This document shows positions 40,783 through 49,661 of a DNA stretch of 64,000 bases, piece by piece. Under the pieces are notes generated by a model. The model saw nothing but the letters and a program-made list of their open reading frames with translations, searched no databases and was not told where the DNA came from. The translations under genes were made by a program, and so were the position numbers. Positions within the stretch are counted from its first letter, which is position 1. The number at the start of each line of letters is the position of its first letter. The DNA is from Actinomycetes bacterium (GTDB taxonomy: Bacteria > Actinomycetota > Thermoleophilia > Solirubrobacterales > JACPNS01): positions 124,001-188,000 of the forward strand of contig JAEYBE010000048.1 of assembly GCA_023404495.1 (NCBI GenBank). The letters run 5' to 3'.

Positions 40783-43074
40783 CTAGTCGCGGGCGCGCTT
40801 GGTCTTCTTGTTGACCTTGATCGCGTACGCCGAGGGCCTGGTGGGGACCTGCGGGTTCTTGATCTTGCCAATGTGGTTGAAGAGGCGCTGCCAGGTCTTC
40901 TTGGTCAGGCGCTGTCCGCCGCGCAGCTTGCCGTTGCGGTTGATCTTGCCGTCCGCGCGGAAGCCGACGTGAATGTGGTCGGCGTGGTCGCCCATCGCCA
41001 GGGTGGCGCCGCCGATGTCAAACAGCGAGATGATCTGGTGCGGCTCGAGAACGCCCTGGAGCGTCATGATCTTGCGCACGACCTTCTCCATCAGGCCACC
41101 CGGCTGGTTGTTCTCGATCATCGACTTGCCGTTGATCGCGGCGATATCCACCGCGCTGCCGGTCGAGTGCTCAGAAACGTTGCCGGACGAAGTCAGCAGG
41201 CCGTGTCCGCTGACCAGGCTGCTGACGTAGGGGTGGTAGCCCTCGCTGTCGAGGAAGGCCAGCACCGAGAGCACGCGCCGGTCGATCTGGCCGGCCGCGA
41301 TGTCCTGGCGGCCGCCGTCGTAGATCTTGATCGTCTTCTTGGCGAGGATGTAGCGCTCGAGTTCTTCCTTGCTCATCAGCAGGATCTGACCGATCGTGCG
41401 GTCGCCGGACTTGGCGACGAGCGGGTTGAGGCCGATCGCGCGGTAGACCGCGGTCGAGTCGAGCAGCTTCCAGCCGTCGAGGATCGGCTTGGGGTCGATC
41501 ACCGGCGCGCCGCTGCCTGCGGGGCGCACCTGGAAGAAGGTGTACGGCGTGCGGCCGTTCTTCTGAGCGCCGAGGCGGCCGATGATCGTGCCGCCGATCA
41601 GCTTGGAGCCGACCTTCATCGGCTTGAGGACGACGTCTTCCTTCTTCAGGCCGTAGGGACGGGCGAAGTAGTTGTCAAAGGTCTCGTAGGAACCCATCGA
41701 CTGGCCGCTGCCGATGTCATAGGTGCCAGCGCCGGCCGAGCGCTCGCGCTCGGGGTGGGCGTAGATGCGCTCGCGAGTGGAAACGCGCGGTCCGACCTGC
41801 TTGTCCGGGTCGGCGACGGCGCGGGCCTGGGCGGCCTCAACTTCGGCGCTGCTCTCGCCGCTCTTGCGCGGAACGGGGTAGAGCCTGGAGAGCGATCCAA
41901 GCTTTGCGTACTTGTAGTGGTTGCCGTAGTTGTCCTCAAGAACGATGAAGTTGCCGTCCTTCTTGTTCTTGCCCATCTTCACGATCGTCGAGTCCTGCAC
42001 GGAGATCGCGGGAGCGCCTTCGCGTGAGTAGATCCTCACGCCGTTGCGGCTGCCCGAACCCTCAACCACAGATGCAGCGTTGCCGCTCTTGACCTTCTTG
42101 GTCCGGGTGCTGACGGCGCCCTTGTATGTGGCGCGGGCGTAGACCGGGAAGTGACCCTGAGTGAGGCCGGTCAGCGAGTCGATCACGACATCCGGCACGC
42201 CGGCGATCAGCTTCGCGCGAAGCATCACCTGGTCTACGTACCACTGCGCGTGGTTGTAGGCGAAGACGGCACGCTCGATGTCGCCGTGACCACCGGCAGC
42301 CTTCAAGTACTTGGCTGCGGCGAAGATCGCGTCGACCGGGTTGTAGGGGTCCTTGACGCCGTCGTTGTTGGCGTCGACTCCATACATCTCCCAAGTCGCG
42401 GGCATGAACTGCATCCAGCCCAGCGCGCCGGCAGATGAAACGTTGAGGTTGCGGCCGTAGTCGGTCTCGATCTCGTTGATCGCGGCCAGCAGCTCCCAGC
42501 GGATGCCGTACTGCGTGCCGGCGGCCTGGTAGATCGGGAGCAGGAACGGCGGAATCTGGAATTGCTTGAGGACGAGGTTGGGGACGCTGACCGGTCCGCT
42601 CTCGAAGTCGTCCGAGACATCAAAGGGGTCTGGGGCGGTTGAGGTGCCGCCGTTGGAGCCGCCGCCCGAGCCGCCGCCGTCGCTGTCGACCGCGAGGCCG
42701 CGCTTGCGCGAGCTGCTCTTCTTCTTGGTGCTGCTCTTCTTCTCGGTCGAAGGCTTCTTGGTCGTGCCGCTGTCGCCGGTCGACTTGCTGCCGGAGTCGC
42801 TCGAACCGCTCGACCCTGACGAGCCGCCCGAAGGCTTCTTGGTCGTCGAGCCGGGAGACGATGGGCTGGTCGGGGTCGTGCTGTCGCTGCCGTCGGGGAC
42901 GATCCCCGGGTTCTCGGCCTGTGCGCTCACGTCGGCGGACGCCGAGAAAGAGCTGTAGAGCACGCCAAGCAGGGCGCAGACGAGCGCCACGACGAGGATG
43001 GTTGACCTGTTAGATGAAGTGCCCTTCACGATCCCTGGTTCTTGCTCAGTGAAACCGGACACGCACCGATCCAT
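40783..43074 (-). CDS. Multidomain cell-wall enzyme: lytic transglycosylase plus M15-like peptidase
   Basis: 763 residues from ATG 43074; GTG 43029 is an alternative that places the signal anchor (TILVVALVCALLGVLYSSFSA) nearer the end. A Ser/Thr/Lys/Gly-rich wall-spanning linker (about 60-150) leads to an MltB-like transglycosylase domain (about 170-300) with catalytic Glu in INEIETDYG and GWMQFMPATW. A middle region (about 330-560) contains M23-like strands (VLEDNYGNHYKYAKL) without an intact zinc site. The C-terminal domain (about 600-740) has SEHSTGSAVDIA and DHADHIHVGF, zinc ligands of the M15/VanY type. It probably cuts both glycan and peptide in peptidoglycan. Confidence 0.82.
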   Translation of the reverse strand: MDRCVSGFTEQEPGIVKGTSSNRSTILVVALVCALLGVLYSSFSASADVSAQAENPGIVPDGSDSTTPTSPSSPGSTTKKPSGGSSGSSGSSDSGSKSTGDSGTTKKPSTEKKSSTKKKSSSRKRGLAVDSDGGGSGGGSNGGTSTAPDPFDVSDDFESGPVSVPNLVLKQFQIPPFLLPIYQAAGTQYGIRWELLAAINEIETDYGRNLNVSSAGALGWMQFMPATWEMYGVDANNDGVKDPYNPVDAIFAAAKYLKAAGGHGDIERAVFAYNHAQWYVDQVMLRAKLIAGVPDVVIDSLTGLTQGHFPVYARATYKGAVSTRTKKVKSGNAASVVEGSGSRNGVRIYSREGAPAISVQDSTIVKMGKNKKDGNFIVLEDNYGNHYKYAKLGSLSRLYPVPRKSGESSAEVEAAQARAVADPDKQVGPRVSTRERIYAHPERERSAGAGTYDIGSGQSMGSYETFDNYFARPYGLKKEDVVLKPMKVGSKLIGGTIIGRLGAQKNGRTPYTFFQVRPAGSGAPVIDPKPILDGWKLLDSTAVYRAIGLNPLVAKSGDRTIGQILLMSKEELERYILAKKTIKIYDGGRQDIAAGQIDRRVLSVLAFLDSEGYHPYVSSLVSGHGLLTSSGNVSEHSTGSAVDIAAINGKSMIENNQPGGLMEKVVRKIMTLQGVLEPHQIISLFDIGGATLAMGDHADHIHVGFRADGKINRNGKLRGGQRLTKKTWQRLFNHIGKIKNPQVPTRPSAYAIKVNKKTKRARD

Positions 43075-43435
43075 TCGGTGCCCCGCGAAGAACTCCCCTC
43101 TCGCGAGATCCGGACGTCGGAAAGATAGCGAGAAACCGCGTGGGCTTCCACTCGCGAAGGCGATTCCGCAAGCGCACTTTCGTGGGCGTGCGAGGGGCTG
43201 TGATCGATGAGCTGCATGCGTCGGTTAAGTCTTCTCTGTAGGCGTGATCGGCGGAGGTCGATCAGACCCGGTTTCGGAACGTCCGGTCCCGGCCCCAGGA
43301 GCGCCATGGAAGAGGCATCGACACAACCATTGCCGACCTTAATCGCTGGCAGGTGAATTGGATGTGAAGTTTCCGCGAAGGCGGCGAAACATCGCTTGAT
43401 TTCCGGGGGTATAAACCTCAAGTTGAGGGTTAGAA
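43075..43435. other. Intergenic region between divergent genes
   Basis: About 360 bp with no supported gene. It carries the upstream region of the wall enzyme (minus) and, near its right end, an inverted repeat CCTCA-AGT-TGAGG at 43417-43429 that could be an operator for the promoter at 43436-43465. Confidence 0.4.
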
Positions 43436-43465
43436 TTGCACGCTCTCCGGTCGTTTACGTATGCT
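43436..43465 (+). promoter_or_regulatory. Promoter of the coiled-coil protein gene
   Basis: TTGCAC (43436-43441) and TATGCT (43460-43465) are separated by 18 bp. Transcription would start at about 43472, almost at ATG 43475, so the mRNA would be leaderless. Confidence 0.5.
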
Positions 43466-43474
43466 GCTTGCCTG

Positions 43475-43813
43475 ATGGCCGATAAACACGACAAACGCAG
43501 CCAGGACGACGCGTCAGAGGGCATTGGCGGGATCGTCGACGAGCTTGCCAGCAGCTGGCTCGTCGGGGACGCGCTGACGCGGATCGTCGACGCCGGCGAG
43601 AAAGCCTTCCGGGCGCAGCAGACGGCGCTCTCCGCGCTGGGCCTGCCGTCCGGTTCTCAGTTCGAGAGCCTCACATTGCGGGTTCGCACGATCTTTCACC
43701 GGCTTGAAGAACTCGAGGACGAGCTCGACCGCTTGAGCGCGCGCATCGCGGCGCTTGAGGCCAAGCAGGCCGCTCCCGCCAAGGCGAGCACCCGCAAGCG
43801 CGCGTCCAAGTGA
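43475..43813 (+). CDS. Small protein with C-terminal coiled coil, unknown function
   Basis: 112 residues from ATG 43475. An upstream in-frame ATG would put the promoter inside the gene and is rejected. An amphipathic stretch (about 15-70: GGIVDELASSWLVGDALTRIVDAGEKAF) precedes a heptad-rich helix (about 75-98, FHRLEELEDELDRLSARIAALE) and a basic Ala/Lys tail like those of polyhydroxyalkanoate phasins or nucleoid-binding proteins. No family assignment is made. It lies 69 bp before fabD in the same direction. Confidence 0.6.
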   Translation: MADKHDKRSQDDASEGIGGIVDELASSWLVGDALTRIVDAGEKAFRAQQTALSALGLPSGSQFESLTLRVRTIFHRLEELEDELDRLSARIAALEAKQAAPAKASTRKRASK

Positions 43814-43882
43814 CGCGCCACTCGATCGGCCCCCACACGAACTAAGTAGAGTTCTGCGCTCCATGAAGACCGAGGAGCGGCG

Positions 43883-44671
43883 ATGAGGGCGGGGCTCTTC
43901 CCCGGACAGGGCAGCCAGACCGCGGACATGCCCGTCGACACGGCCGGCCAGCAGCCGGCGATGTTCGAATGCTCGGTCGAGAGCTTTCGCTCTGCTGGCG
44001 TCGAGTGCGATCTCTTTGCGGGCCACTCGCTCGGCTCGTATGCGGCGCTGGTCGCCGCCGGCGCGATGAGCGCCGAGGACGGCGCGCGCGTCGTCGCTGA
44101 GCGTGGGCTGGCGATGGCCGCCGCGGCCAAGGAGCATCCCGGGGCGATGATCGCCCTGCTCGGTTGCACGCCCGAGGGCGCGGCCGAACTTGCAACCGAG
44201 TTTGACCTGACAGTCGCCAACGACAACGCGCCTGGCCAGATCGTTCTGACCGGCGCGATGGCCGGGGTCGAGGCGCTCGAAGGCGCCGAGCCGGTCGACC
44301 CGACCGCCGGAGAGGACGCGCGCCGGCTGCGGCTCAAGCGGCTCCCGGTCAGCGGGGCCTTTCACTCACCGCTGATTGCCTCTGCCGCCGAGCGCCTCTC
44401 TGCAGCGCTCGCCGACGTCGAGTTCGCCGACGCATCGCGGGTGATCGCCAACGGTTCAGCGCGCGAGTATGTGGATCCGCGACGCGAGCTCGCCGAAGAG
44501 CTGCTCGGTCCGGTGCGCTTCCGTGAATCGCTCCTCTACATGTGGGAGCTCGGTGTGACGGAGTTTGTCGAGTTCGAACCGGGCGGCGTGCTGACGGGAT
44601 TGGTCAAGCGCACGCTCCCGGACGCGCGCGCGGTGAAGGTCGCCGATCTCGTCGCCGAAAGCAGGGCGTGA
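43883..44671 (+). CDS. fabD: Malonyl-CoA:ACP transacylase, shortened
   Basis: 262 residues, about 45-50 fewer than usual. FPGQGSQ is followed almost at once by the QQPAMFECSV segment, so the helices that normally lie between them are missing. Catalytic features remain: GHSLGSYAALVAAG (Ser nucleophile), VAERGLAM (Arg that holds malonate), and GAFHSPLI (His). GAGGAG lies 5 nt before the ATG. First gene of a fabD-fabH-fabG-acpP-fabF-fabI run; it loads malonate onto ACP for FAS-II. The truncation keeps the frame and the active site, so it is probably functional. Confidence 0.85.
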   Translation: MRAGLFPGQGSQTADMPVDTAGQQPAMFECSVESFRSAGVECDLFAGHSLGSYAALVAAGAMSAEDGARVVAERGLAMAAAAKEHPGAMIALLGCTPEGAAELATEFDLTVANDNAPGQIVLTGAMAGVEALEGAEPVDPTAGEDARRLRLKRLPVSGAFHSPLIASAAERLSAALADVEFADASRVIANGSAREYVDPRRELAEELLGPVRFRESLLYMWELGVTEFVEFEPGGVLTGLVKRTLPDARAVKVADLVAESRA

Positions 44672-44675
44672 CACT

Positions 44676-45686
44676 GTGACCCAGCTGCAGGCAAGCGAAT
44701 CCCCGGCAGTCGGCTCTGGACGCACGCTGCGCGTCGCTGGGATGCTCGGCTACGGGTGCGCCCAGCCGGGGAAGCTGGTGACTTCTGAAGAAGTCGCGGC
44801 GCGCTACGACCTGACCGCCGACTGGATCGTCGAGCGCACGGGCGTCGAGTCGCGCCGCATCCTGGATCTTGAGGCCGGCGAGAATCTAACCGGGCTGATC
44901 GCCAAGGCCGCGCGCGATGCGCTGGCGGTCGCAGGTCGCGATGCTGGTGAGGTCGACCAGGTGATTGTCGCGACGATCACCCCGGACAATGTCTTCCCGG
45001 CACAGGCCGTCGCGGTGGCGGCGGAGATCGGCGTTCCTCAGACCGCCCTCGTCTTTGACCTCTCCGCCGCATGCACCGGCTTTGTGAGCGCGCTCGGCCA
45101 GGCCGCCGCCGCGGTCGAGACCGGGCGTAGCGATCTGGCGCTGGTGATCGGCGCCGAGGCGCTCTCAAGGATCACGCCCTACGACGACCCCAAGAGCGCG
45201 CCGCTCTTCGGCGACGCCGCCGGCGCCGTGGTCGTCGGTCCGGTCGAGAGCGGCGGGATCGGACCGATCGTCGCCGGATACGACCACCAGCACCGCATCC
45301 TCTATTCCGACAGCGAGGACGGCAACGTGATCCGCATGCGCGGTCGCGAGACCTATTCGAACGCCGTAGCGCGGATGAGCGAAGTCATCCTCGGCGCGCT
45401 CGACGCGCGCGGAGCGACGCTCGATGACGTTGCGTTGCTCGTACCGCACCAGGCGAACATCCGCATCGTCCAAGCGGTCGGCGAGAAGCTCGGGATCGAT
45501 CCAGAGCGCGTCTCGACCCAGATCGCCGACGTCGGCAACACCTCCGCGGCGTCTATCCCGCTGGCTCTGCGCCGGGAGTACGAGGCTGGCCGGCTTGCCG
45601 AGGGCGGACTGATCGCGATGGCCGGATTCGGCGGTGGATTCGTCTACAGCGCGATCACCGCTGAGATCGAGGGGATCGCGCCATGA
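44676..45686 (+). CDS. fabH: 3-oxoacyl-ACP synthase III
   Basis: 336 residues, GTG start 5 bp after fabD. The catalytic triad is visible: Cys in DLSAACTGFVSAL, His in VPHQANIRI and Asn in GNTSAASIPLAL. TADWIVERTGVESRRI and PLFGDAAGAVVVGP are family signatures, and GFGGGFVYSA ends the fold. It starts fatty-acid synthesis by condensing an acyl-CoA primer with malonyl-ACP. An N-terminal extension of about 17 residues precedes the usual start of the domain. Its stop overlaps fabG by 4 bp. Confidence 0.92.
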   Translation: MTQLQASESPAVGSGRTLRVAGMLGYGCAQPGKLVTSEEVAARYDLTADWIVERTGVESRRILDLEAGENLTGLIAKAARDALAVAGRDAGEVDQVIVATITPDNVFPAQAVAVAAEIGVPQTALVFDLSAACTGFVSALGQAAAAVETGRSDLALVIGAEALSRITPYDDPKSAPLFGDAAGAVVVGPVESGGIGPIVAGYDHQHRILYSDSEDGNVIRMRGRETYSNAVARMSEVILGALDARGATLDDVALLVPHQANIRIVQAVGEKLGIDPERVSTQIADVGNTSAASIPLALRREYEAGRLAEGGLIAMAGFGGGFVYSAITAEIEGIAP

Positions 45687-46420
45687 ATGACACCGCCGAG
45701 AAGCGCGTCGCGCTCGTGACCGGTGCCTCGCGCGGGATCGGGCGGGCGACTGCCGAGCTGCTGGCGCGCTCCGGAAACGACGTCGCCATCACGTATTCGA
45801 GCGACGCCGACGGCGCGGCGGAGACGCTTGCGGCAATTGAGGCGGCTGGAGCCAAAGGGCTCGTTCTGCAGGCCGATGTGCGCAGCGCGGAATCTGTCGA
45901 CGCTGCCTTCAAGGCGATCGAAGAGCAGCTCGGAGCTGTAACCGTGCTCGTCAACAACGCCGGCGTGCGGCACGACAACCTTGCGCTGCGGCTCTCCGAT
46001 GAGGATTGGGCCGACACGATCCAGACCAACCTGACCGGCGCCTTCAACTGTTCGCGCACCGCGCTGCGCGGAATGGTCCGCGCGCGCTGGGGGCGCATCG
46101 TGATGGTCTCATCGGTCGCCGGACTGCACGGAAATCCCGGGCAGGCGGCCTATGGAGCTTCGAAGGCCGGAATGGTCGGTCTGGCGCGCACGCTCGCCAA
46201 GGAGTACGCGCGCAAGAACGTCACGGTCAACGTCGTCGCGCCCGGGCCGGTCGCAACGGCGATGACCGAGGGCCTGGTCGAGAAGATCTCAGAGGCCGTC
46301 CCGCTGGGTCGGCCCGGTACGGTTCACGAGATCGCGGCCGCCGTCGCCTTTCTCGCGTCGGAGCCGGCCGCCTACATCACGGGCGCTGTGCTGCCGGTTG
46401 ACGGCGGCATGACCGCCTGA
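45683..46420 (+). CDS. fabG: 3-oxoacyl-ACP reductase
   Basis: 245 residues, classical short-chain dehydrogenase. NADPH-binding TGASRGIGRA (about 14-23), NNAGVRHD, catalytic Ser in VMVSSVAGLHG, and Tyr/Lys in YGASKAG are followed by the VNVVAPGPVATAM and PAAYITGAVLPVDGGM endings typical of FabG. ATGA overlap with fabH. It reduces beta-ketoacyl-ACP in FAS-II. The dehydratase that must act next (FabZ or HadAB) is not in the window. Confidence 0.93.
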   Translation: MNDTAEKRVALVTGASRGIGRATAELLARSGNDVAITYSSDADGAAETLAAIEAAGAKGLVLQADVRSAESVDAAFKAIEEQLGAVTVLVNNAGVRHDNLALRLSDEDWADTIQTNLTGAFNCSRTALRGMVRARWGRIVMVSSVAGLHGNPGQAAYGASKAGMVGLARTLAKEYARKNVTVNVVAPGPVATAMTEGLVEKISEAVPLGRPGTVHEIAAAVAFLASEPAAYITGAVLPVDGGMTA

Positions 46421-46473
46421 TTGGCAGAACCAAGTTTTGCAACACCAACACTGACGAAAGGTCCGATTCAGAA

Positions 46474-46713
46474 ATGGCTGTGACTGCAGAAGAAGTCCTG
46501 AACAAGATCAAGGAGATCGTCCCCAAGTTCGGCGTCAACCCGGACGACGTGCAGGACTCGTCGACGCTTGAAGACCTCGACATGGACTCGCTCGATGTCG
46601 TCGAGATCATGCAGGCGATCGAAGACGACATGGGCATTCGCGTGCCCGATGAAGACCTTGAAGACCTGACCACGATCGGCGACGCCGTAGCTGCGGTCGT
46701 CAAGAACGGCTAG
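46474..46713 (+). CDS. acpP: Acyl carrier protein
   Basis: 79 residues, strongly acidic four-helix ACP. The phosphopantetheine-attachment Ser lies in DMDSLDVVEIM (about residue 36). GAAAGG stands about 18 nt before the ATG, with no closer ribosome site. Location between fabG and fabF is the classic arrangement. It probably carries fatty acyl chains for FAS-II and possibly the acyl donor of the serine palmitoyltransferase-like enzyme, since no second ACP is visible near that gene. Confidence 0.95.
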   Translation: MAVTAEEVLNKIKEIVPKFGVNPDDVQDSSTLEDLDMDSLDVVEIMQAIEDDMGIRVPDEDLEDLTTIGDAVAAVVKNG

Positions 46714-46731
46714 TCCGTTCAGTCGCGCGCG

Positions 46732-47919
46732 ATGCCTGCAGCACCGCTGACCAAAGTCGTGATCACCGGCATCGGGGCGATCTCGCCCGGTGGCGTGGGC
46801 GCCGACGGCCTCTGGGAGGCCGCGATCGCCGGTCGATCGCTCCCCGAGGGCGACGTCGCAGTGAGTCCGGACATCACGGACATGCTCACAATCAAGGAGT
46901 CGCGCAGACTCGACAAGTTCGCGCGCTTCGGTCTGATCGCCGCCCGTGAGGCCGTCGAGCACGCCGGCGTTGACTTCTCCGAGCTCGACCGCGAGCGCTG
47001 CGGCGCCGTCGTCGGCACCGGAATCGGCGGCTTTGAGACGATCGACGACGGCATGGAGATCCTGCGCACGAAGGGTGAGCGCATGGTCCCAGCGACCAGC
47101 GTGCCAATGCTGATGCCCAACGCCGCGATCGCCGCGGTGACCAAGGACTTCGGCATCTGGGGTCCCGGGCACTGCGTCGTGAGCGCCTGCGCGTCAGGCA
47201 ACCACTCGATCGGTGAGGCCAAGCGGATGATCGAGTACGGACACGCGGATCTCGTCGTCGCCGGTTCGGCTGAGACCGCAAATCGTCCGCTGGCGACCAG
47301 CGCGTTCCGCGCGATGGGGGCGATGACGTCGAAGGGCGTCTCGCGCCCGTTTGACGCCGAGCGCGACGGGTTCGTGATGGGCGAGGGGGCCGGGATGCTG
47401 ATCCTTGAGTCCGAAGAGCACGCCGCTGCTCGCGGCGCCCGCGTGCTCGCCGAGCTCGCCGGCTACGGCGCGACCAACGACGCCTTCCACCTCGTGCAGC
47501 CCGACCCCGAGGGTCGCGGCGCGAAGTCGGCGATGACCAAGGCGATCAAGGAAGCCGGGATCGTCCCGACGGACATCGACTACATCAACGCGCACGGCAC
47601 CAGCACGCCCTACAACGACCTCTCCGAGACGAAGGCCGTCAAGGCCGTCTGGGACGGCGCGACCCCGCCGCCGATGTCGTCGACCAAATCGCTAGTCGGT
47701 CACATGATGGGCGCGTCCGGCTCGATCGAAGCGGTTGTCGCCGTCAAGTCGATCCTCGAGAACCGCGCGCACCCTACGGTGAACCTGAACACTCCGGACC
47801 CGGAGTGCGACCTCGATTACATCCCCGAGGGCGTTCGCGAATTTGAGATCAACACCGTGCTCTCGAACTCGTTCGGATTCGGCGGGCACAACGCCTGTCT
47901 CGTCTTCAAGGCCGCATAG
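46732..47919 (+). CDS. fabF: 3-oxoacyl-ACP synthase II
   Basis: 395 residues. The Cys-His-His triad is present: SACASGNHSIGEA (Cys), NAHGTSTPYND (His) and KSLVGHMMGASGSIEA (Lys/His), with the C-terminal SNSFGFGGHNACLV. The first domain includes GVGADGLWEAAIAGRS and VGTGIGGFETIDDG. It elongates acyl-ACP with malonyl-ACP. The gene starts 18 bp after acpP and ends 7 bp before the fabI start. Confidence 0.94.
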   Translation: MPAAPLTKVVITGIGAISPGGVGADGLWEAAIAGRSLPEGDVAVSPDITDMLTIKESRRLDKFARFGLIAAREAVEHAGVDFSELDRERCGAVVGTGIGGFETIDDGMEILRTKGERMVPATSVPMLMPNAAIAAVTKDFGIWGPGHCVVSACASGNHSIGEAKRMIEYGHADLVVAGSAETANRPLATSAFRAMGAMTSKGVSRPFDAERDGFVMGEGAGMLILESEEHAAARGARVLAELAGYGATNDAFHLVQPDPEGRGAKSAMTKAIKEAGIVPTDIDYINAHGTSTPYNDLSETKAVKAVWDGATPPPMSSTKSLVGHMMGASGSIEAVVAVKSILENRAHPTVNLNTPDPECDLDYIPEGVREFEINTVLSNSFGFGGHNACLVFKAA

Positions 47920-47926
47920 AACTGCG

Positions 47927-48715
47927 ATGGGCATCCTCGAGGGCAAGAAGCTGCTGATCACTGGTGTGCTGACGCCGCAATCGTTGGCGTTCCACGTCGC
48001 GCAGCGCGCACAGGAAGAAGGGGCGACCGTTGCGCTTTCTTCGTTTGGCCGGATGATGTCCTTGACTGAGCGCACGGCCAACCGGTTGGATGGCGATGTG
48101 GCGCTTGTGGAGTTGGATGTCAACGACGAGGCGCATCTGGCCGCGCTTCCGGACGCGGTTTCTGGGGCTCTGGGTGGTTTGGACGGCGTGCTGCATGCGA
48201 TCGCTTTTGCTCCTGAGGACGCGCTTGGCGGCAAGTTCATGAGCGCGCCGGCTGATAGCGCGGAGCTTGCGTTTCGGACTTCGGCGTACTCGTACAAGGC
48301 GGTCGCGGGCGCGTTGCTTCCGCTGCTCTCGGAGGGCGACGATGAGGGGGCACTGGTCGGCCTTGACTTCGACGCCACCGTCGCCTGGCCGATCTACGAC
48401 TGGATGGGAGTCGCCAAGGCCGCGCTCGAATCGGTCAACCGGTATTTGGCGCGCGATCTTGGCCCGCACGGAGTGCGCTCAAACCTCGTGAGCGCGGGAC
48501 CGCTGCGCACGATGGCGGCCAAGGGCATCCCCGGCTTCAAGGACCTCGCTGAGATGTGGCCCGCCCACGCACCGCTGGGCTGGGACATCGAAGACCCGAT
48601 CCCGGTCGCAAACACCGTCTGCTTCCTGCTTTCCGACCTCGCCCGCGGCATCAGCGGCGAGATCGTCCATGTAGACGGCGGCTTCCACGCGGTGGGAGCC
48701 CCGAATCCCGCGTAA
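47927..48715 (+). CDS. fabI: Enoyl-ACP reductase, InhA type
   Basis: 262 residues from ATG 47927. It belongs to the atypical short-chain dehydrogenases of the FabI/InhA group: GVLTPQSLAFHVAQRAQEEG at the NADH site, HAIAFAPEDALGG, the Tyr-x6-Lys pair in YDWMGVAKAALESVNRYLAR, and SNLVSAGPLRTMAAKGIPGF, which closely follows mycobacterial InhA. It completes each FAS-II cycle. The first half (about 47940-48340) uses more T- and G-ending codons than its neighbours. A large nested hairpin begins at its stop codon. Confidence 0.93.
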   Translation: MGILEGKKLLITGVLTPQSLAFHVAQRAQEEGATVALSSFGRMMSLTERTANRLDGDVALVELDVNDEAHLAALPDAVSGALGGLDGVLHAIAFAPEDALGGKFMSAPADSAELAFRTSAYSYKAVAGALLPLLSEGDDEGALVGLDFDATVAWPIYDWMGVAKAALESVNRYLARDLGPHGVRSNLVSAGPLRTMAAKGIPGFKDLAEMWPAHAPLGWDIEDPIPVANTVCFLLSDLARGISGEIVHVDGGFHAVGAPNPA

Positions 48716-48797
48716 CACGTAGACAAGGGGCAGATCTTCCATCGGCCGACCCCGAGGGGTCGCCTCATGGAAGATTTGAGGCTTACCTACGTGTTAC
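48712..48797 (+). other. 86-nt nested hairpin after fabI
   Basis: Three nested inverted repeats: GTAACACGTAG / CTACGTGTTAC (48712-48722 with 48787-48797), ATCTTCCAT / ATGGAAGAT (48734-48742 with 48767-48775) and CGACCCC / GGGGTCG at the tip. The outer arm contains the fabI stop codon. There is no T-run, so it may be a processing or stability element, or a small palindromic insertion. Confidence 0.7.
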
Positions 48798-48899
48798 AGC
48801 CTCGCGTCGACCAGCTGGGCCTGCACGACCGCAGTCACCAACCCAATCAACCGGCGCCACTTAGAAGGGAACGCGCCAAGCTTGCGGAAGAAAAGGCCG

Positions 48900-49661
48900 A
48901 TGAACGCAGGACAGGACTTGCGCAAGATGGGCTCGCCCGTGATCGAGTTTGATCACGTGTCGAAGGTCTACGACGACGGCACGGTAGGGCTCGAAGGGGC
49001 CTCGACCGTCATCCGCGAGGGCGAATTCGTCTTCCTCGTCGGACCGACGGGCTGCGGCAAATCGACCTTCATCCGCCTGATGATGAAGGAGTTTGACGCC
49101 AGCGACGGGCATCTCTACATCGCCGGCCGCGAGATCACGCACATGGATCCCAAGCGGATCCCCTTCCTTCGCCGCAACATCGGCGCGGTCTTCCAGGACT
49201 TCAAACTGCTGCCCAACCGCACGGTCTACGACAACGTCGCGTACTCGCTGCTGGTGACCGGGGCCAAGCGCGAAGAGATCCGCCAGAAGGTGCCGCACAT
49301 TCTGCGCCTGGTGGGCCTCTCGACCAAACTTCACAACTACCCGGACCAGCTCTCGGGCGGCGAACAGCAGCGCGTCAGCATCGCCCGCGCGTTCGTCAAT
49401 CACCCGCCATTGCTGATCTGCGACGAGCCGACCGGAAACCTCGACCCCGAGACGTCGCTGGGCATCATGCAGCTGATCTACCGCATCAACCGCACGGGCA
49501 CCACCGTCGTGGTCGCAACCCACGACAAGCAGATGGTCGACCGCATGCGCCGCCGCGTCATCGAACTAAAGGACTCGCGGATCATCCGCGACGAGCGCGG
49601 CGCCGGCTACACACGCGAATTCGATGCGATCAACGACACGCACCAGGTCGACGCCGCATGA
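48900..49661 (+). CDS. ftsE: Cell-division ABC ATPase FtsE
   Basis: 253 residues from ATG 48900 (AAAGG upstream). Walker A GPTGCGKST, Q-loop VFQDFKLLPNRTVYDNVAY, signature LSGGEQQRVSIARA, Walker B LLICDEPTGNLDPET and switch VVVATHDKQMVD are all typical FtsE, including the TGNLDP stretch. The C-terminal extension after RRVIELKDSRIIRDE is short. It drives FtsX to activate peptidoglycan hydrolases at the division site. ATGA overlap with ftsX. Confidence 0.93.
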   Translation: MNAGQDLRKMGSPVIEFDHVSKVYDDGTVGLEGASTVIREGEFVFLVGPTGCGKSTFIRLMMKEFDASDGHLYIAGREITHMDPKRIPFLRRNIGAVFQDFKLLPNRTVYDNVAYSLLVTGAKREEIRQKVPHILRLVGLSTKLHNYPDQLSGGEQQRVSIARAFVNHPPLLICDEPTGNLDPETSLGIMQLIYRINRTGTTVVVATHDKQMVDRMRRRVIELKDSRIIRDERGAGYTREFDAINDTHQVDAA

